Origin: Thunnus maccoyii
Taxonomy: Eukaryota; Chordata; Actinopteri; Scombriformes; Scombridae
Reading direction: 5' to 3'
DNA: 64,000 nt
Assembly: GCF_910596095.1 (NCBI RefSeq)
Contig: NC_056533.1
Span: forward strand, 5,021,501 to 5,085,500
Shown: positions 30,430 to 42,019 of the stretch, one piece after another
Layout of the letters: every line of letters starts with the position of its first letter
Position numbering within the stretch: the stretch's first letter is position 1
The notes under the pieces: model-generated
Told to the model about the DNA's origin: nothing
Databases searched by the model: none
The model's input: only the letters and a program-made list of their open reading frames with translations
Program-made: the position numbers and the translations under genes

Positions 30430-31039
30430 TAGGGTTAACTACGGGTGGGCGTGTGCGCATGCGTAGTTGTAAGAGCCGCGCAAAGTGCGAGCAGTAGCAA
30501 CAAAAGGTAGCAGATTACAGATAGCCTCTGTAAACGGACTGTGGTGACACAATGGTGTAGTAATGCTGTCCTGTGTATGGCTGTGAGACAGACGCGGTGT
30601 GTGTGTGGTCGATAGGCGGTGGCAAACACAAGCGGGAGGCTGAATCTTTGCGGAAGTCGGCGAAACTCGAGTCATATGACCAGGCAGCCGGAGAAAATGC
30701 TACCTAGATATGGATAAAAATCAACCGACACGGTGACTAACATCCACAACGACACGGTAATTGTAACCACAGATCGTACTTAGACACAGTAAATGTGCTG
30801 TGTGTCATTTTTGGTCATTGAGTGTCCAGCGTAACATTTAACAGCCGAGTGTTTCCTCCCAACGGCCACTCATATTTATTTCCAATGTGTCGTTAATGCA
30901 GACTAACGTTAGCAATTTAGCTAACAGAGAGGAGCCAGGTGTTTGTTGTACTGTACTCCCAGCTCCATTAGTGAACTAACTGCGCAATTCAGCTGTTTAA
31001 AAAAATGAATTAATGATTTGCTCTGAATGTGTCCCACAG
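30430..31039 (+). promoter_or_regulatory. spg21: spg21 promoter and 5' UTR exon region
   Basis: The GC- and CpG-rich stretch 30440-30700 (for example GGGCGTGTGCGCATGCGTAG) precedes a probable non-coding exon ending at 30756 (CGACACG then GTAATTG). The matching acceptor TCCCACAG ends at 31039, directly before the ATG. The palindromic GTGCGCATGCGTAG resembles an NRF1 site, which would suit a housekeeping gene; this is inference. Confidence 0.5.
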
Positions 31040-34000
31040 ATGGAGGAGATTAAAGTGTCTCCTGACTATAACTGGTTCAGAAGCACAGTGCCGCTGAAAA
31101 GAGTAAGTAGCGATTTTTCTTTGGGGTCAGGTCTGTGATGGTGGCCTGATGAGCCTACTGCATGCAGATCACCACGGGAGGAGGGACAGGCTCAATATGT
31201 ACGACAGAAACAAGTATACATAAATACCTACAATGAAAAATATAATGAATGAATAGAAATATTGAAATAGATTGGCTGTACGACATAAATAACATTCCCA
31301 GGTAAATAAACATGGCAATGCTCTTAAAGTAAACGCTATGGGGATTATTAGTTTCATATTGCCTAAGTATTTGACGTATTTGCTGATATGTTAATTTCAG
31401 TGGCCATTCAGTGATAATGAAACTGTGTTAATCAGGGACGTGTGGTTGTTGTTAAACCCATCAGTGGCTGATCATTGTCATGGAGAATGATTAGATTTGC
31501 ATATTTGTCTTGTTTTTATTTCAGTAGTGTTGAGTTGGTCAGTGCCAGGATGAATAGCCAAGTCATTTGCTACAGGAATACATGTTTTTTTTTTTCTTCC
31601 TCTTCTTTTTTATATTGAGCATGAAAACATTTGTTATCACAGATCCAACAAGCTATTGTGATTCTCCTGATCCCTTGTAGAGATTGAAAGTGTGCTTGGG
31701 AGTTCTTGCTGAGTTGATGTAATGGTCCATGAATTTTACTCTGGCATAACAAAAACAAAGATAACATGTTGTAAACTACTCCAGTAAAAACACAGATGTA
31801 GCTCTGTTGAGGGTTACCTTGTGTATAAGGGCACCATCATAACAGTAAGTAATTTCAAGGTGCTCATCAGTCAAACCAATCTCTGTAGTCCTCTGACCGG
31901 ATGATTGAAGCAGCTCCTATGTGTGTAGATATGGAAGTGTGATGCTGTCCATATACCTGATGAAGATCTGATAGGCCGAAACTTTGCGATCCAATAAATA
32001 TTGCAGCCGTAAGCGAGACAGTGTGCGGGAGTTCCTCTCATTATTTTTAAGATGCACCTTCCTGCGACACACCTGTCTCATATTCAGGTGTGCAGAGATT
32101 TTTTTATCAAAACATTTTTAAAGGTTACCTTGAGCTTACTTGAGCATTTCCATTCAAATAACACTCTAAACATCTCACATGGTGAGATTCTTCTTCTTCA
32201 TGGTGAGATTCTTCTTCTTCATGGTGAGATTCTTCTTCTCTTCTTCTCTCTTACCAAGTTTACAGTATCACCTCATCAGATTTATCTTGTGGTCCTTATA
32301 TAATACTCTAGTTATAACTAGATCCACCTCAAGCAGTTACAATAATAACATGTTGTTAATATGTTGATGCATCAGTATTTAGAATGCACTTTATTAAATG
32401 TATTTAATATAGTCACTGCTCTATTCTTAAAGTAAAGTTAGCTGATAATACTTCACTACCTTTACTTAATTTGGATTTTAAATGCAGGACATTTACTTGT
32501 AATGGGAGTATTTTTATACTGTAGTAGTTCTACTTTTACTTAAGTAAAATATCTGAATACTTTATCCACCACTGCTTATGGAAACAACACAACTGCGGAT
32601 AATTTATCATAAATTTACATTCAGCCTTATTTTCTGGAGCTATTCTTCCATATTTAATAGATTTATGTGTTACGTTCTCTCACCAGTTTCATGTCCCAGT
32701 GGTTTTATTGGAGCGTCTGAACATCTTCATTGGCTTGAGGTCATTACTGTGTGCAGTGGCAGGAAAGGAATATAACGTTCAGCCATTTCAGTGTGTGGTT
32801 ACAGTGCTTTTAGGAGCTGGAAGCATTGATTTTGGACATTTAGTTATGATGTTTGAGCGATCTCCTGCCCCACATGTCCATGTCTTGTTTAGTGCTGCTC
32901 TGCAATCAGCTCAGCCACTCTTCATTTGTGATGGAGGTCTGCATTCATGACCAAACCACTTGTTAAACCAACTTCATAGATCGTGTTTAGAGAGCTTTCT
33001 CACAAACTGTCTTATGATGATAAACTGGTTCAAAGCAAAATGAACAGAACACTAAAGTCCAACTGATCAGGCATTGTTGCCTTTTCAAAAATACTTGAGT
33101 ACAATACTAAATCAGAAGGATTAAGACAAAAAGGAATGACTAATGGATAAGCTGCTTAACTACAGTAACAAGAGAGTTAATACTGAGATACTTTCCCCTC
33201 CTGACCACGTTTTTTTTCTTTACGGAGTCGGTGACCTCCTACTTTTATTGCTCTGACTGTCATTTAGACCAACGAGAGCTCATATTTCTCCTTCCCGGTT
33301 GTCAGAGTTTCTGCCTTTGATTCAGACCGCAGCCTCACCACATTGTCACTAGTGAGATTATGACAGTTCAAAGTGACTTTTAAGTTTCACACTTGGCTTC
33401 AGTGAGCCATTGAGTCCCTTAGAATAGTGCTTTGTGAGAGTAAGTTAAAACGATGATTCCCTCTCCGTCTGTGTTGAGAGTCTCACAGCACATGTTCATC
33501 AGGAGGCACAGTTGGGTCAAACAGTCAGTGAGTCAGACCGTCACATGCTTACAGTAACTATGGCACAGTCTGCACATTATACACCTTTTGGCCTGTGACC
33601 TTTTTTTTTTTTTAATAAAGTAATAGCTGCTGGTGTTATCATCACAGGTTGTATACTGTATGTCAATGAACCGAGAGCAGATTGTTTCATTTAGAGGCCT
33701 GAAGACATAAAAGTATTCAATATGTCACAAGAAAAACCAAATGTGGAGTAAAACCTGATTAGTAAACTTAATCTTTCCTGTCTTGACTGTTTTGCCAAAC
33801 ATTTTTATGTTTTAGAGCTTGCAAACGTTCCTCATTTTTAGCATATTGCATGATGTTAGAGTAGAAACATGTCTCATACAATTTTAATGCATAAAGGGTA
33901 AAAAGTTGCTGAATCATGCTGACATTACAGTCGGTGTAGACGGCTCTCCCCTGGTTATTTAAAAAGCCGGTGTCATAATGCTTGTATGTGAATGTGAGGC

Positions 34001-37000
34001 TCCTGCATGAGTTCGTTGCTTTTTTTTTATTTTAAATTTATTTATTGATCACAACTCTTTACTGCACAAGCATCAAGTTATAACTGACAGATTCACTGCA
34101 AAAAAAAATCAGCAGTATCAGATTTTAATGTAAGATTTGTGAGAATAAAGCACTGATGCTGTTTATTATTAGTGGAGTCATTTGAGGTTAGTGTATGTGT
34201 TTGTTCCTGTGACAGCGAGAGAGAAGGAAGCAAAACATTAACGTGTTATTCAAAGTATGTTCAGTCATGGTATCACTTTTTACACTACTGCCATATACAG
34301 CACCATCATCAGTTATCATTACCAGTTATAAATGATGAAAATATGTCAACAGTAAACAAAAGCTGATGAACGGTTGTCAGCGTAGCAGTACGCACCAGGT
34401 TTAAAACTACGGTATGTACAAGACGTCTGTAGGTTAACTTCCTCAAAATCAATATCAGAAAAAACCAGAAATAGTAAGGTGAAGGACAGAGCTGCTTACT
34501 GTTGTATGAACACAAACTGCATGTGCGTGGAAGTAAAACCAGAGCATAAAACAGCTGTCAGGTGTGTCAGGGTCACAAGAGGCCAGCAGACTGATTCCCA
34601 ACAACTGAAACAGATGAGTGCATTGAAAAGCCTAATAATGTAAAAAGTTGTGCTTTCAGGACAGTCTGAGGAGCTACAGTATCGGATATCACTGGATAAC
34701 ATCGCGTTATCTCAGCACAGTCAGCTGTGTTGCACTGATACAAATAAGTTCTGTGACCCGCTGTAGTCAGTGTTGGATTAGTTTACACCATGTCCAGCTA
34801 ATCGCCCGCAGGTCTGGTTTCAGAGAGGCCGTGATTTGTTAACATTTCCGTTTGGATGTGGAGCCAGCTTCATGAGTCACTGTGTGTTGTCGGTTGAAGA
34901 TTTCTGAACCACCAGGTGTAATTATAACCACAGTGAATGACACACAATCAGCACAGTCATGCTAAGACAATATGAAAATAGATAATAGTGCAGATGATGA
35001 ATGGGATGAGATGAAATAGTGACATGATAGCAGCACTCTGGTAGCGTCCCAGTAAAACCACGACTGTGTTAACAGTCTGCAATAAGCTTTACACATGAAC
35101 ACGTTAATTTCAGCTTAATGACATAATGTTTCCCCCATGATGCCTTTAGTTATTCCCACAGTCCAAACACTTGTAGTGGATTAATCATTATCCATGGGTA
35201 TGTTATCGGTTAGTGTGGTCAAAAAACGTGTTTTTTATTATGTGAACTCTTTGTACTCTTAATCTTAATTTAAACTATACACAGCAGCCTTTGTGTCTGT
35301 ATCATGAAGCAGCATTAGTGTGTTATCCAGCTGTCTTAGTGCTTAACTCAGTTTTCTGGTAGAAGCTGACTCACTTTCAACAAGTGCAAATCACCATGGT
35401 AACCAATGCTGCACAGCTAATTCAGAGGATCAGATCAAAACCTGTCAACAGCCGACATGGACAGAAGTACTGACTTTAAAATAAAGTGATGTGTAAAAAT
35501 GAGATGGATGTTAACAGACAAGTAGAACATATTTCCTCTCTTATTTATGGCCTTAGCCTGACTTAAAATGTTATTATTCCTTGTGTTTCTACAGCTTCTT
35601 GTTCTTCTTTCACCTCACTGTAAATCACGTTTTGCTGCTCACTGTTTTATCTCATATCATATATTCTCCAGACTCAGTGAAGCCTTAACACAGAGTCAGA
35701 CTAAGTTGAGCATGTTTTGTGATGAAGGCTTCTGGAAAGCTTTGTAGCATGTTTGGTCTCCATCTTCAAGCCAAATAATTGCATATTTGGAGCCAGTTCA
35801 GAAGATTAGATCAACTGTAAAACAGTCTGTTGGGTCATAACTAGCTCGTAGCGTCCATTATGTTAAACCTTAATAAAATAAAATGATGAGCTGTATTCAA
35901 GTAGCATTTAAACAAACAGTTTTCCACATTTAACATACATTCAGTATGAATAACAGCACATATTGTCTTGTTTTGTTTTTTTTTTTGTCTCCGTCAGATT
36001 ATTGTTGATGACGACGACAGCAAAGTGTGGTCGTTGTATGATGCAGGCCCGAAGAGCATCAGGTGTCCCATCATCTTCCTTCCTCCAGTCAGTGGAACCG
36101 CAGAGGTTTTCTTCCAGCAGGTGCTGGCTCTGACTGGCTGGGGCTATAGAGTCATCTCGGTGAGTTCATGACAAACAATGTATGTAATTGCCATGTAAAT
36201 ACATAAATATCTAGTCTTTGAATATAAAACCACTTGTTCAGACGTCATGTTCAGAAAAAAGTGTCTCTTATTTGGGTCAATAGATATACAGAAGTGTGTA
36301 AACCTGGAAAGCATTACCATATATGTTGATTCAACTCACAATAGACTCATTTAGATGTGAGAGCTGAACCAGTGAAAATGGCTAAATAATAAAGTAGTAA
36401 ATCCAGTACGCTGGTAGTATAAAATGACCTCTTGTATAAAGGTCACATTATTTTCAGGAAGTTCTGTTTCATAAAGGAGGTTTAAATAAGTCCGACTTAA
36501 GTTATCATGGAAACTAGGTCAAACCTATTCCTCCCGACGACCACAAACTGTTCTCTACTTCTCTTCCTCTGTGTTTATGGTGATGTTTTTTTCCATTTTG
36601 CTTTATTATTTTATGGGACATATATAATGTTTAATACGTGCTGTTCCAAGGTCATTAATGTCACTGTTTCGTTTTTACATGTCAGTTTCCTTCTTTGTGA
36701 ATTGATCTGTGCTTGATGTCTCAGGTTTGTGTTTCAAAGTCATAAACGAGGAGTTATAACCCAGACTTGACCTTTAGTGTGATCTCATGAGGTCTGAGTG
36801 AGCTATAAAACAGTTTAAGCCTGATTCAGTTTAAGATCATTCCAGACTGACTCTTTTCACATGAAGACTATTTCCTCTTCAGGCCTTGCTGTAGAGATTG
36901 TAATACATTCACCATCAGACATTGGAAGATGTGGTTCATTATTCATGAGCTGTGATCAGTAGTTTGGGTTTGGTATGTTTCAGTAAGGTGCAAGAACCAA

Positions 37001-39171
37001 AATGTTTTTCAGTATCTTTCTTTGAAAAATATGGACATAATTTCTACAAAATACTTTCTTCACTTAACCAAATATTCCAAACACAATCAGTTATACAAGA
37101 AGTTTGGCTACATAAAAACAGCTTAAAGGGAATAAATTCAATTCATTTTGATACTTGATGCACCTGACACATTTTGCTGCTGCTCAAATAGTATTGAGGT
37201 TCATTACCAACCCTGGTGATTACTAATCTGACCTGATTAATAAACTCGCCATATTTACAGCATGATTATCTTGTTGCTGTTGCTTTATCACTCTCAGCTG
37301 CAGTATCCGGTGTACTGGGATCTCATGGAGTTCTGCGACGGCTTCAGGAAGCTTCTCGATCACTTGCAGCTGGATAAAGTAAGCCTGTGGTTTTCCTATC
37401 ACCTCACATGCCACTTATCTTTTCTTCCATGATGTTAATATAATAATAATAATATAATTATTATAATATGATAATCTTCTTTCGCTTGCCCCAGGTTCAT
37501 CTTTTCGGCGCATCCTTGGGCGGATTCTTGGCCCAGAAGTTTGCAGAATACACACACAAGTCCCCCAGGGTGCACTCGCTGATACTGTGTAATTCATTCA
37601 GCGACACGTCCATCTTTAACCAGACGTGGACGGCAAACAGGTATTCTGTTCATGTGAGCAGCTTGTTTCCACTGATTACACGGCGGATTTTCCCCTATTT
37701 AATAATGTTTCATTTCTCTGTTCCTCCTCAGTTTTTGGTTGATGCCAGCTTTCATGTTGAAGAAGATCGTTCTGGGGAACTTTGCTAAAGGACCTGTGGA
37801 CCCTAAAATGGCCGACGCAATTGACTTCATGGTTGATAGGGTAAGGCTTGTGTGTTCATATGTGTTAATGAGCTGTTAGAGTAATGAGTAGTTAAAAAAA
37901 CACCACCTCTTTATTTGATTTTCTTGGTATAGAAGTGGAGTAAAAGGGTTAATGCTAATCCTAATGCTAAATGATATGGAATCATAAGTGCCTCCAGTGC
38001 TAACATTGATGTGAAATGTAAAAATGACACTTGTGGTTTTGTGGGGAGTGGCATGCTGGAACTATTTCTGGGTTTAGTGACCAAAAGCTGTGCTCACTGA
38101 CTGTATCTGGCAAATCACACTATAGCACGAGATGGTGCACAAGTGTGACACGGATAGATTGAAATAGTTTCAGTATTACAACCACACATTTTTTGATCTT
38201 GCATTACTGTTTGTGTTCATGACACTTTGGACAGAACCAGGCTAACTGTTTCTTCCTGCTTCCAGCCTTTATGCTAAGCTAACTTTCTTTACAAAGTGAA
38301 ACCTTATTGCTTAAGTGAAAATATTTTCGTATGTTTGCATTCAAATACTGTACCTCTCAACAATTTGTACATTTCATCTTCACCTCTGCATCGTAGCAAA
38401 CAGTCAGACATTGTGATTTGGAGATTATTTGCTGTTTTGTCTGATATGGTTGAAGAGTGTCTACTGTTTTAATGTGCCTCTGCTTTCCATATTTTGTGTC
38501 TGCTGTAGTTGGAGACTCTAAACCAAAGTGAGCTAGCCTCCCGGCTAACGCTGAACTGTCAGAACTCTTATGTGGAACCCCACAAAATAAAAGAGGTTGC
38601 TGTGACCATTATAGACGTAAGTGTTAAGCGTTCATGTATTGACACAGTAAACATGAGATCATCCATATTATATATATTTGTGCTGAAGCTAAATGATGAT
38701 GTGTTTATCTGTTCACGACGGTCAGGTGTTTGATCAGAGTGCGCTCTCACTGGAGGCCAAGGAGGAGATGTATAAACTGTATCCAAACGCCAGACGAGCT
38801 CATCTGAAAACAGGTGGAAACTTTCCTTACCTGTGCCGGAGTGCAGAAGTCAACCTTTACATACAAGTAAGGTTCAGTTCATGGTTCAGGAACAAATGCT
38901 GGTGCTGCACTGCAGGGGATGTTGTGTTGTTGGTTGGGGTCTTTTCATTAGATTTGTCCTTTTTTAAATTGTCACCCAAGTATGAAAGATCCACCTTGAG
39001 TCAGTGATGTAGTACTGTTTGCGTGTGCTGTGTCTCATTCTGTAGATTCATTTGCGTCAGTTTCACGGGACACGCTACGCTGCCATCAACCCTGCTATGG
39101 TGAGCGCTGAAGAGCTGGAGGTCCAGGAGAGCCACCTGAGCAAAAACCACGACTCTGATGACGAACAGTGA
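31040..39171 (+). CDS. spg21: SPG21, maspardin (8 coding exons, 311 aa)
   Basis: Maspardin (ACP33) is an alpha/beta-hydrolase-fold protein that binds the CD4 tail and sits on endosomes and trans-Golgi; loss causes Mast syndrome, spastic paraplegia 21 (family knowledge). Coding exons: 31040-31102, 35998-36159, 37298-37378, 37495-37640, 37732-37840, 38509-38616, 38726-38866 and 39046-39171, in frame throughout at 311 residues (human 308). Seen: [60 protein letters not shown], the nucleophile-elbow motif [16 protein letters not shown] with Ser109, [59 protein letters not shown] and the acidic end NHDSDDEQ. Identity to human is very high except at the C-terminus. The ATG is the first codon of its exon. 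Unlike human, it is on the far side of pdcd7. Confidence 0.98.
31103..35997 (+). other. spg21 intron 1
   Basis: 4.9 kb intron. It holds the 21-base tandem at 32178, a family F fragment at 32420-32578 (ACTTTTACTTAAGTAAAATA, then TCCACCACTGC), T tracts, and otherwise AT-rich sequence in which I see no gene. Short open frames at 32578-32950 and 34172-34842 show no recognisable protein. Confidence 0.5.
32178..32240 (+). repeat. Three-copy tandem of a 21-base unit
   Basis: Unit CATGGTGAGATTCTTCTTCT plus T, repeated exactly three times except for the last base of the third unit. It leaves an open frame by chance (21 is divisible by 3), with no sign of being coding. Confidence 0.85.
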
Positions 39172-39656
39172 AGACGGCGTCCCCGTCCCCCCGTCCCCCC
39201 CAACAGTCTAGAGCAGCAGAACTGTGACCCTTCTCTCTGACTCTTTTGAACCATTTCCCCACAGTCTCTCTCACTCATCTCCTGAGCTCATTTCAAAGGA
39301 CGTTCTCCAGATCAACACTGTGGCAGGTTTTTCTATGGAGCGCAATAGTCAATCAGCTAGTCAAATGAGTATATTTTTATTTTACAGATGAAGCAATATT
39401 TTGATAATTACTTGTACATAAATGGTACTTGGCCGCTTTGCTTTAAAAAACATATGACACCTTGCCTTATGTGGAATGAATTTGATAATTGTTGCACTCA
39501 TAATATTGCCTGAATTGTTTGCCTAAAGTGTTCATTTATATGTATTAATATATATTCTGGTTAACACTACCAGCAGTGAACTGGTTTACTGTTAACACAA
39601 AGTCAAAAGATTAACACACTGGTTACGGATAAACATGTATCTGAAATGTTTGTGTA

Positions 39657-39662
39657 ATTAAA
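39657..39662 (+). promoter_or_regulatory. Candidate polyadenylation signal of spg21
   Basis: ATTAAA, the common variant, about 490 bases after the stop, with GT-rich sequence following near 39720-39770. No AATAAA was noticed nearer. Confidence 0.35.
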
Positions 39663-40494
39663 TGAGATTATGTTACATTTTTCCATTTGTTTTGGAATAC
39701 AGTTAACTTTTTGAATTTCTCATGTTGTGATGTTTTGTTATTTTCACCTGTGTGTCCTGGTGATGGTGGTGGTGAGCTCTCTTTAACACACCACTGTAGT
39801 TCATTTGTTTTGGGGCATGTTGTGAGTGAGCAGTGAGAAGTGTGTAATAGCTTTCAACCGGCTTGTAACATGCTGGTGGAGTGTGAACTGAGTAGGCAGT
39901 GTCTCTGTAAGTGAGTGCATCTGTTGAACCGCTGATGTTTCAGCCACTAGACACAAATACTGTTTTGTAATTGGGAAAAACAAAAGTAAGTGTCAGGGGA
40001 TTTTTTTTTTTTTGTAGGTTCAAGTTCAGAAAACTGGTACATAACTTAAAAGATTGTCACTGCCTCCAAAAGGTGGATGTTTGTCCTGACACTGCTTCGC
40101 ACTACAAATGTGACATCACCTCACTGTGGTTGATCCATCATTCAGAACCCCTTGCAGATATATTTATTTGTCTTCCCCTGTTCTATTGTTGCGCCACTTG
40201 TGTGACCTTTTGGTATTTTGAAAATGTGCATTTTAGAAAAAGAGGAAATGGTGTCTTGCACCTTTTTATAAGCGATAATGTCAATATCCTTTGCACTGAG
40301 ATGTTTTATCTTGATTTGTAGTTTTCAGTAGAAAAAACGTTGAATGTTGAAGTCTGATAATGTGCAGCTCGCCTGTGTTTCTTCCATTATCACTAATTCT
40401 ATCAGAGCCAAGTCTCATTTCATTCATTCCTTATCTTAAGCTGACAAGTGTTTACAGCCCCAAGCTGAACTGTATTTCTATTGGATAATTAGCT

Positions 40495-40735
40495 GTGCTA
40501 GTCAATGTTTTTATATTAAACATGGATCATCACCGCATGTAATGTGGAAGGTGTCACTGATAGTGACAGACCAACAGATAATTATAACACAACTTTTCAG
40601 GTCCCGTCTGCTCTACAGAGCATTTCAGCCTCTTTCAGCTGGTTGTTTTTGATTTTACAGTTTCACTGTGCTCGGCATCAAGCAGCAAACGGACAGTTAA
40701 CAACTAGCTGGTGAACATAGTGCTTCATTTCTTTC
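40495..40735 (+). repeat. Family B copy 4
   Basis: Contains TTTTTATATTAAACATGGAT, GACCAACAGATAATTATAAC, GCTCTACAGAGCATTTCAGC, GCTGGTTGTTTTTGATTTTA and CAACTAGCTGGTGAACATAG. The right end is lost. Confidence 0.55.
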
Positions 40736-41579
40736 GTTCGGGTAACGTGTTAAAATTGCAGCTGATATTACTCTTTACCTCTAGATGGCAACACTGACTG
40801 AAGAGCTGCCCCTTGTAGGAAATCTGCAGCCTGATTAGAATGGTTAGAATTTACATCTTAAAACCTATTCTTTACATTTACAAGTCAGCTATCAAGACTA
40901 TTGGTTACTGATGGTGAGTAAAATGACATTATTCATGTGTTCCCGCTAAAGAAAAGAACATCTTCACATGCAAATATCGGAGGTTATCAAATGATTCCAA
41001 GACAAAGGTCCATGTGAAGTCACGAGTCATTGGTGTCAAGTCTTAACTCAGATTGATGATGATGATGATGCACACTAATTTTAAAAACAATTCAGACAGC
41101 CAGTGTGTGTAGCTCACAGTGTGTGTGCGTAGAGGTCAGTGTTGACACATTGTAACAGATACACACTGTAGAAAGATTATGTAATAAGTCATACTGCATC
41201 AACACATATCAAGGTTTCAATGACCACTTTTTAATCTCCAGGAAATTAATTATACTAACAATTCCCAGAAGTAGCAGTTTCAATCTAAGACTAACTCATT
41301 TGTATCATCAGTTGTGTTTGTCTCAATCTAAACATAAACCTCTCATTTTAGTTTCACTTGGCTATTAGTTTCAGAGCAAATCTGTGAACATGAATATTTC
41401 TAAAACTTCACGCTACCATAAAATACATCACTCAAACTTTTAAAAACACCTGAGGCACCAAGTGAAAATTATATACAACTCATAACAATGGAAATAAAGA
41501 ATATTTTTGTGAACAAGGAACTTGGTATTATTAAAAGTGCACTGGTTTCAACAAGCCACCACCTTAAAGACAACCCAAA

Positions 41580-41585
41580 TTTATT
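41580..41585 (-). promoter_or_regulatory. Candidate polyadenylation signal of shcbp1
   Basis: AATAAA on the minus strand, about 435 bases past the shcbp1 stop. Confidence 0.35.
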
Positions 41586-41790
41586 AGATTTTAGTCTAGC
41601 CCCCAAAACTGCATACAAAGTGACAAGTGGATTTCAAACTAATAATGCATTTTAAAAAAAAAGTAAAAACGCTTTACACTTCGCGTTGAGAGCACAGAGG
41701 AATAAATAAGATAAAAGCATTTGTGCAAGTTCAAGATTGGGGATCCATTCACCATTACTTCAACAGAGGAAGGCAATGTGCTCTTATAAT

Positions 41791-41812
41791 GTGTGTGTGT
41801 GTGTGTGTGTGT
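41791..41812 (+). repeat. (GT)11 microsatellite
   Basis: Perfect dinucleotide run in the putative shcbp1 3' UTR. Confidence 0.95.
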
Positions 41813-42019
41813 ATAATCAGCTTATCACATCATGCTCACTGCATTACAGAGCATCAAACTCGTGAATCAGCTCAGTCGACAGCTAAAATATTTTTCAGCA
41901 ATATTAATTTCATCTAAAATACTAAGCTATTGCTCAAAAATACCCTGTCGATGGTAAATGATCTTAAAAGACATTTGTTAGTTGGTGTATTGACCTTCAG
42001 CCAGTCTCAAATAGGTTTC

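Larger units (their letters stand above)
39172..41579. other. Convergent intergenic region spg21 / shcbp1
   Basis: The start is spg21 3' UTR, perhaps to about 39690 (ATTAAA at 39657-39662 followed by T/GT-rich sequence). 40495-40735 is a family B copy. A GATGATGATGATG run lies at 41053. No gene was seen between. Confidence 0.45.

Noticed and set aside
32578-32950. Two overlapping open frames in spg21 intron 1 (65 and 83 residues)
   Set aside because: No recognisable domain, no splice logic, and they lie inside a clear intron of a conserved gene next to repeat fragments.
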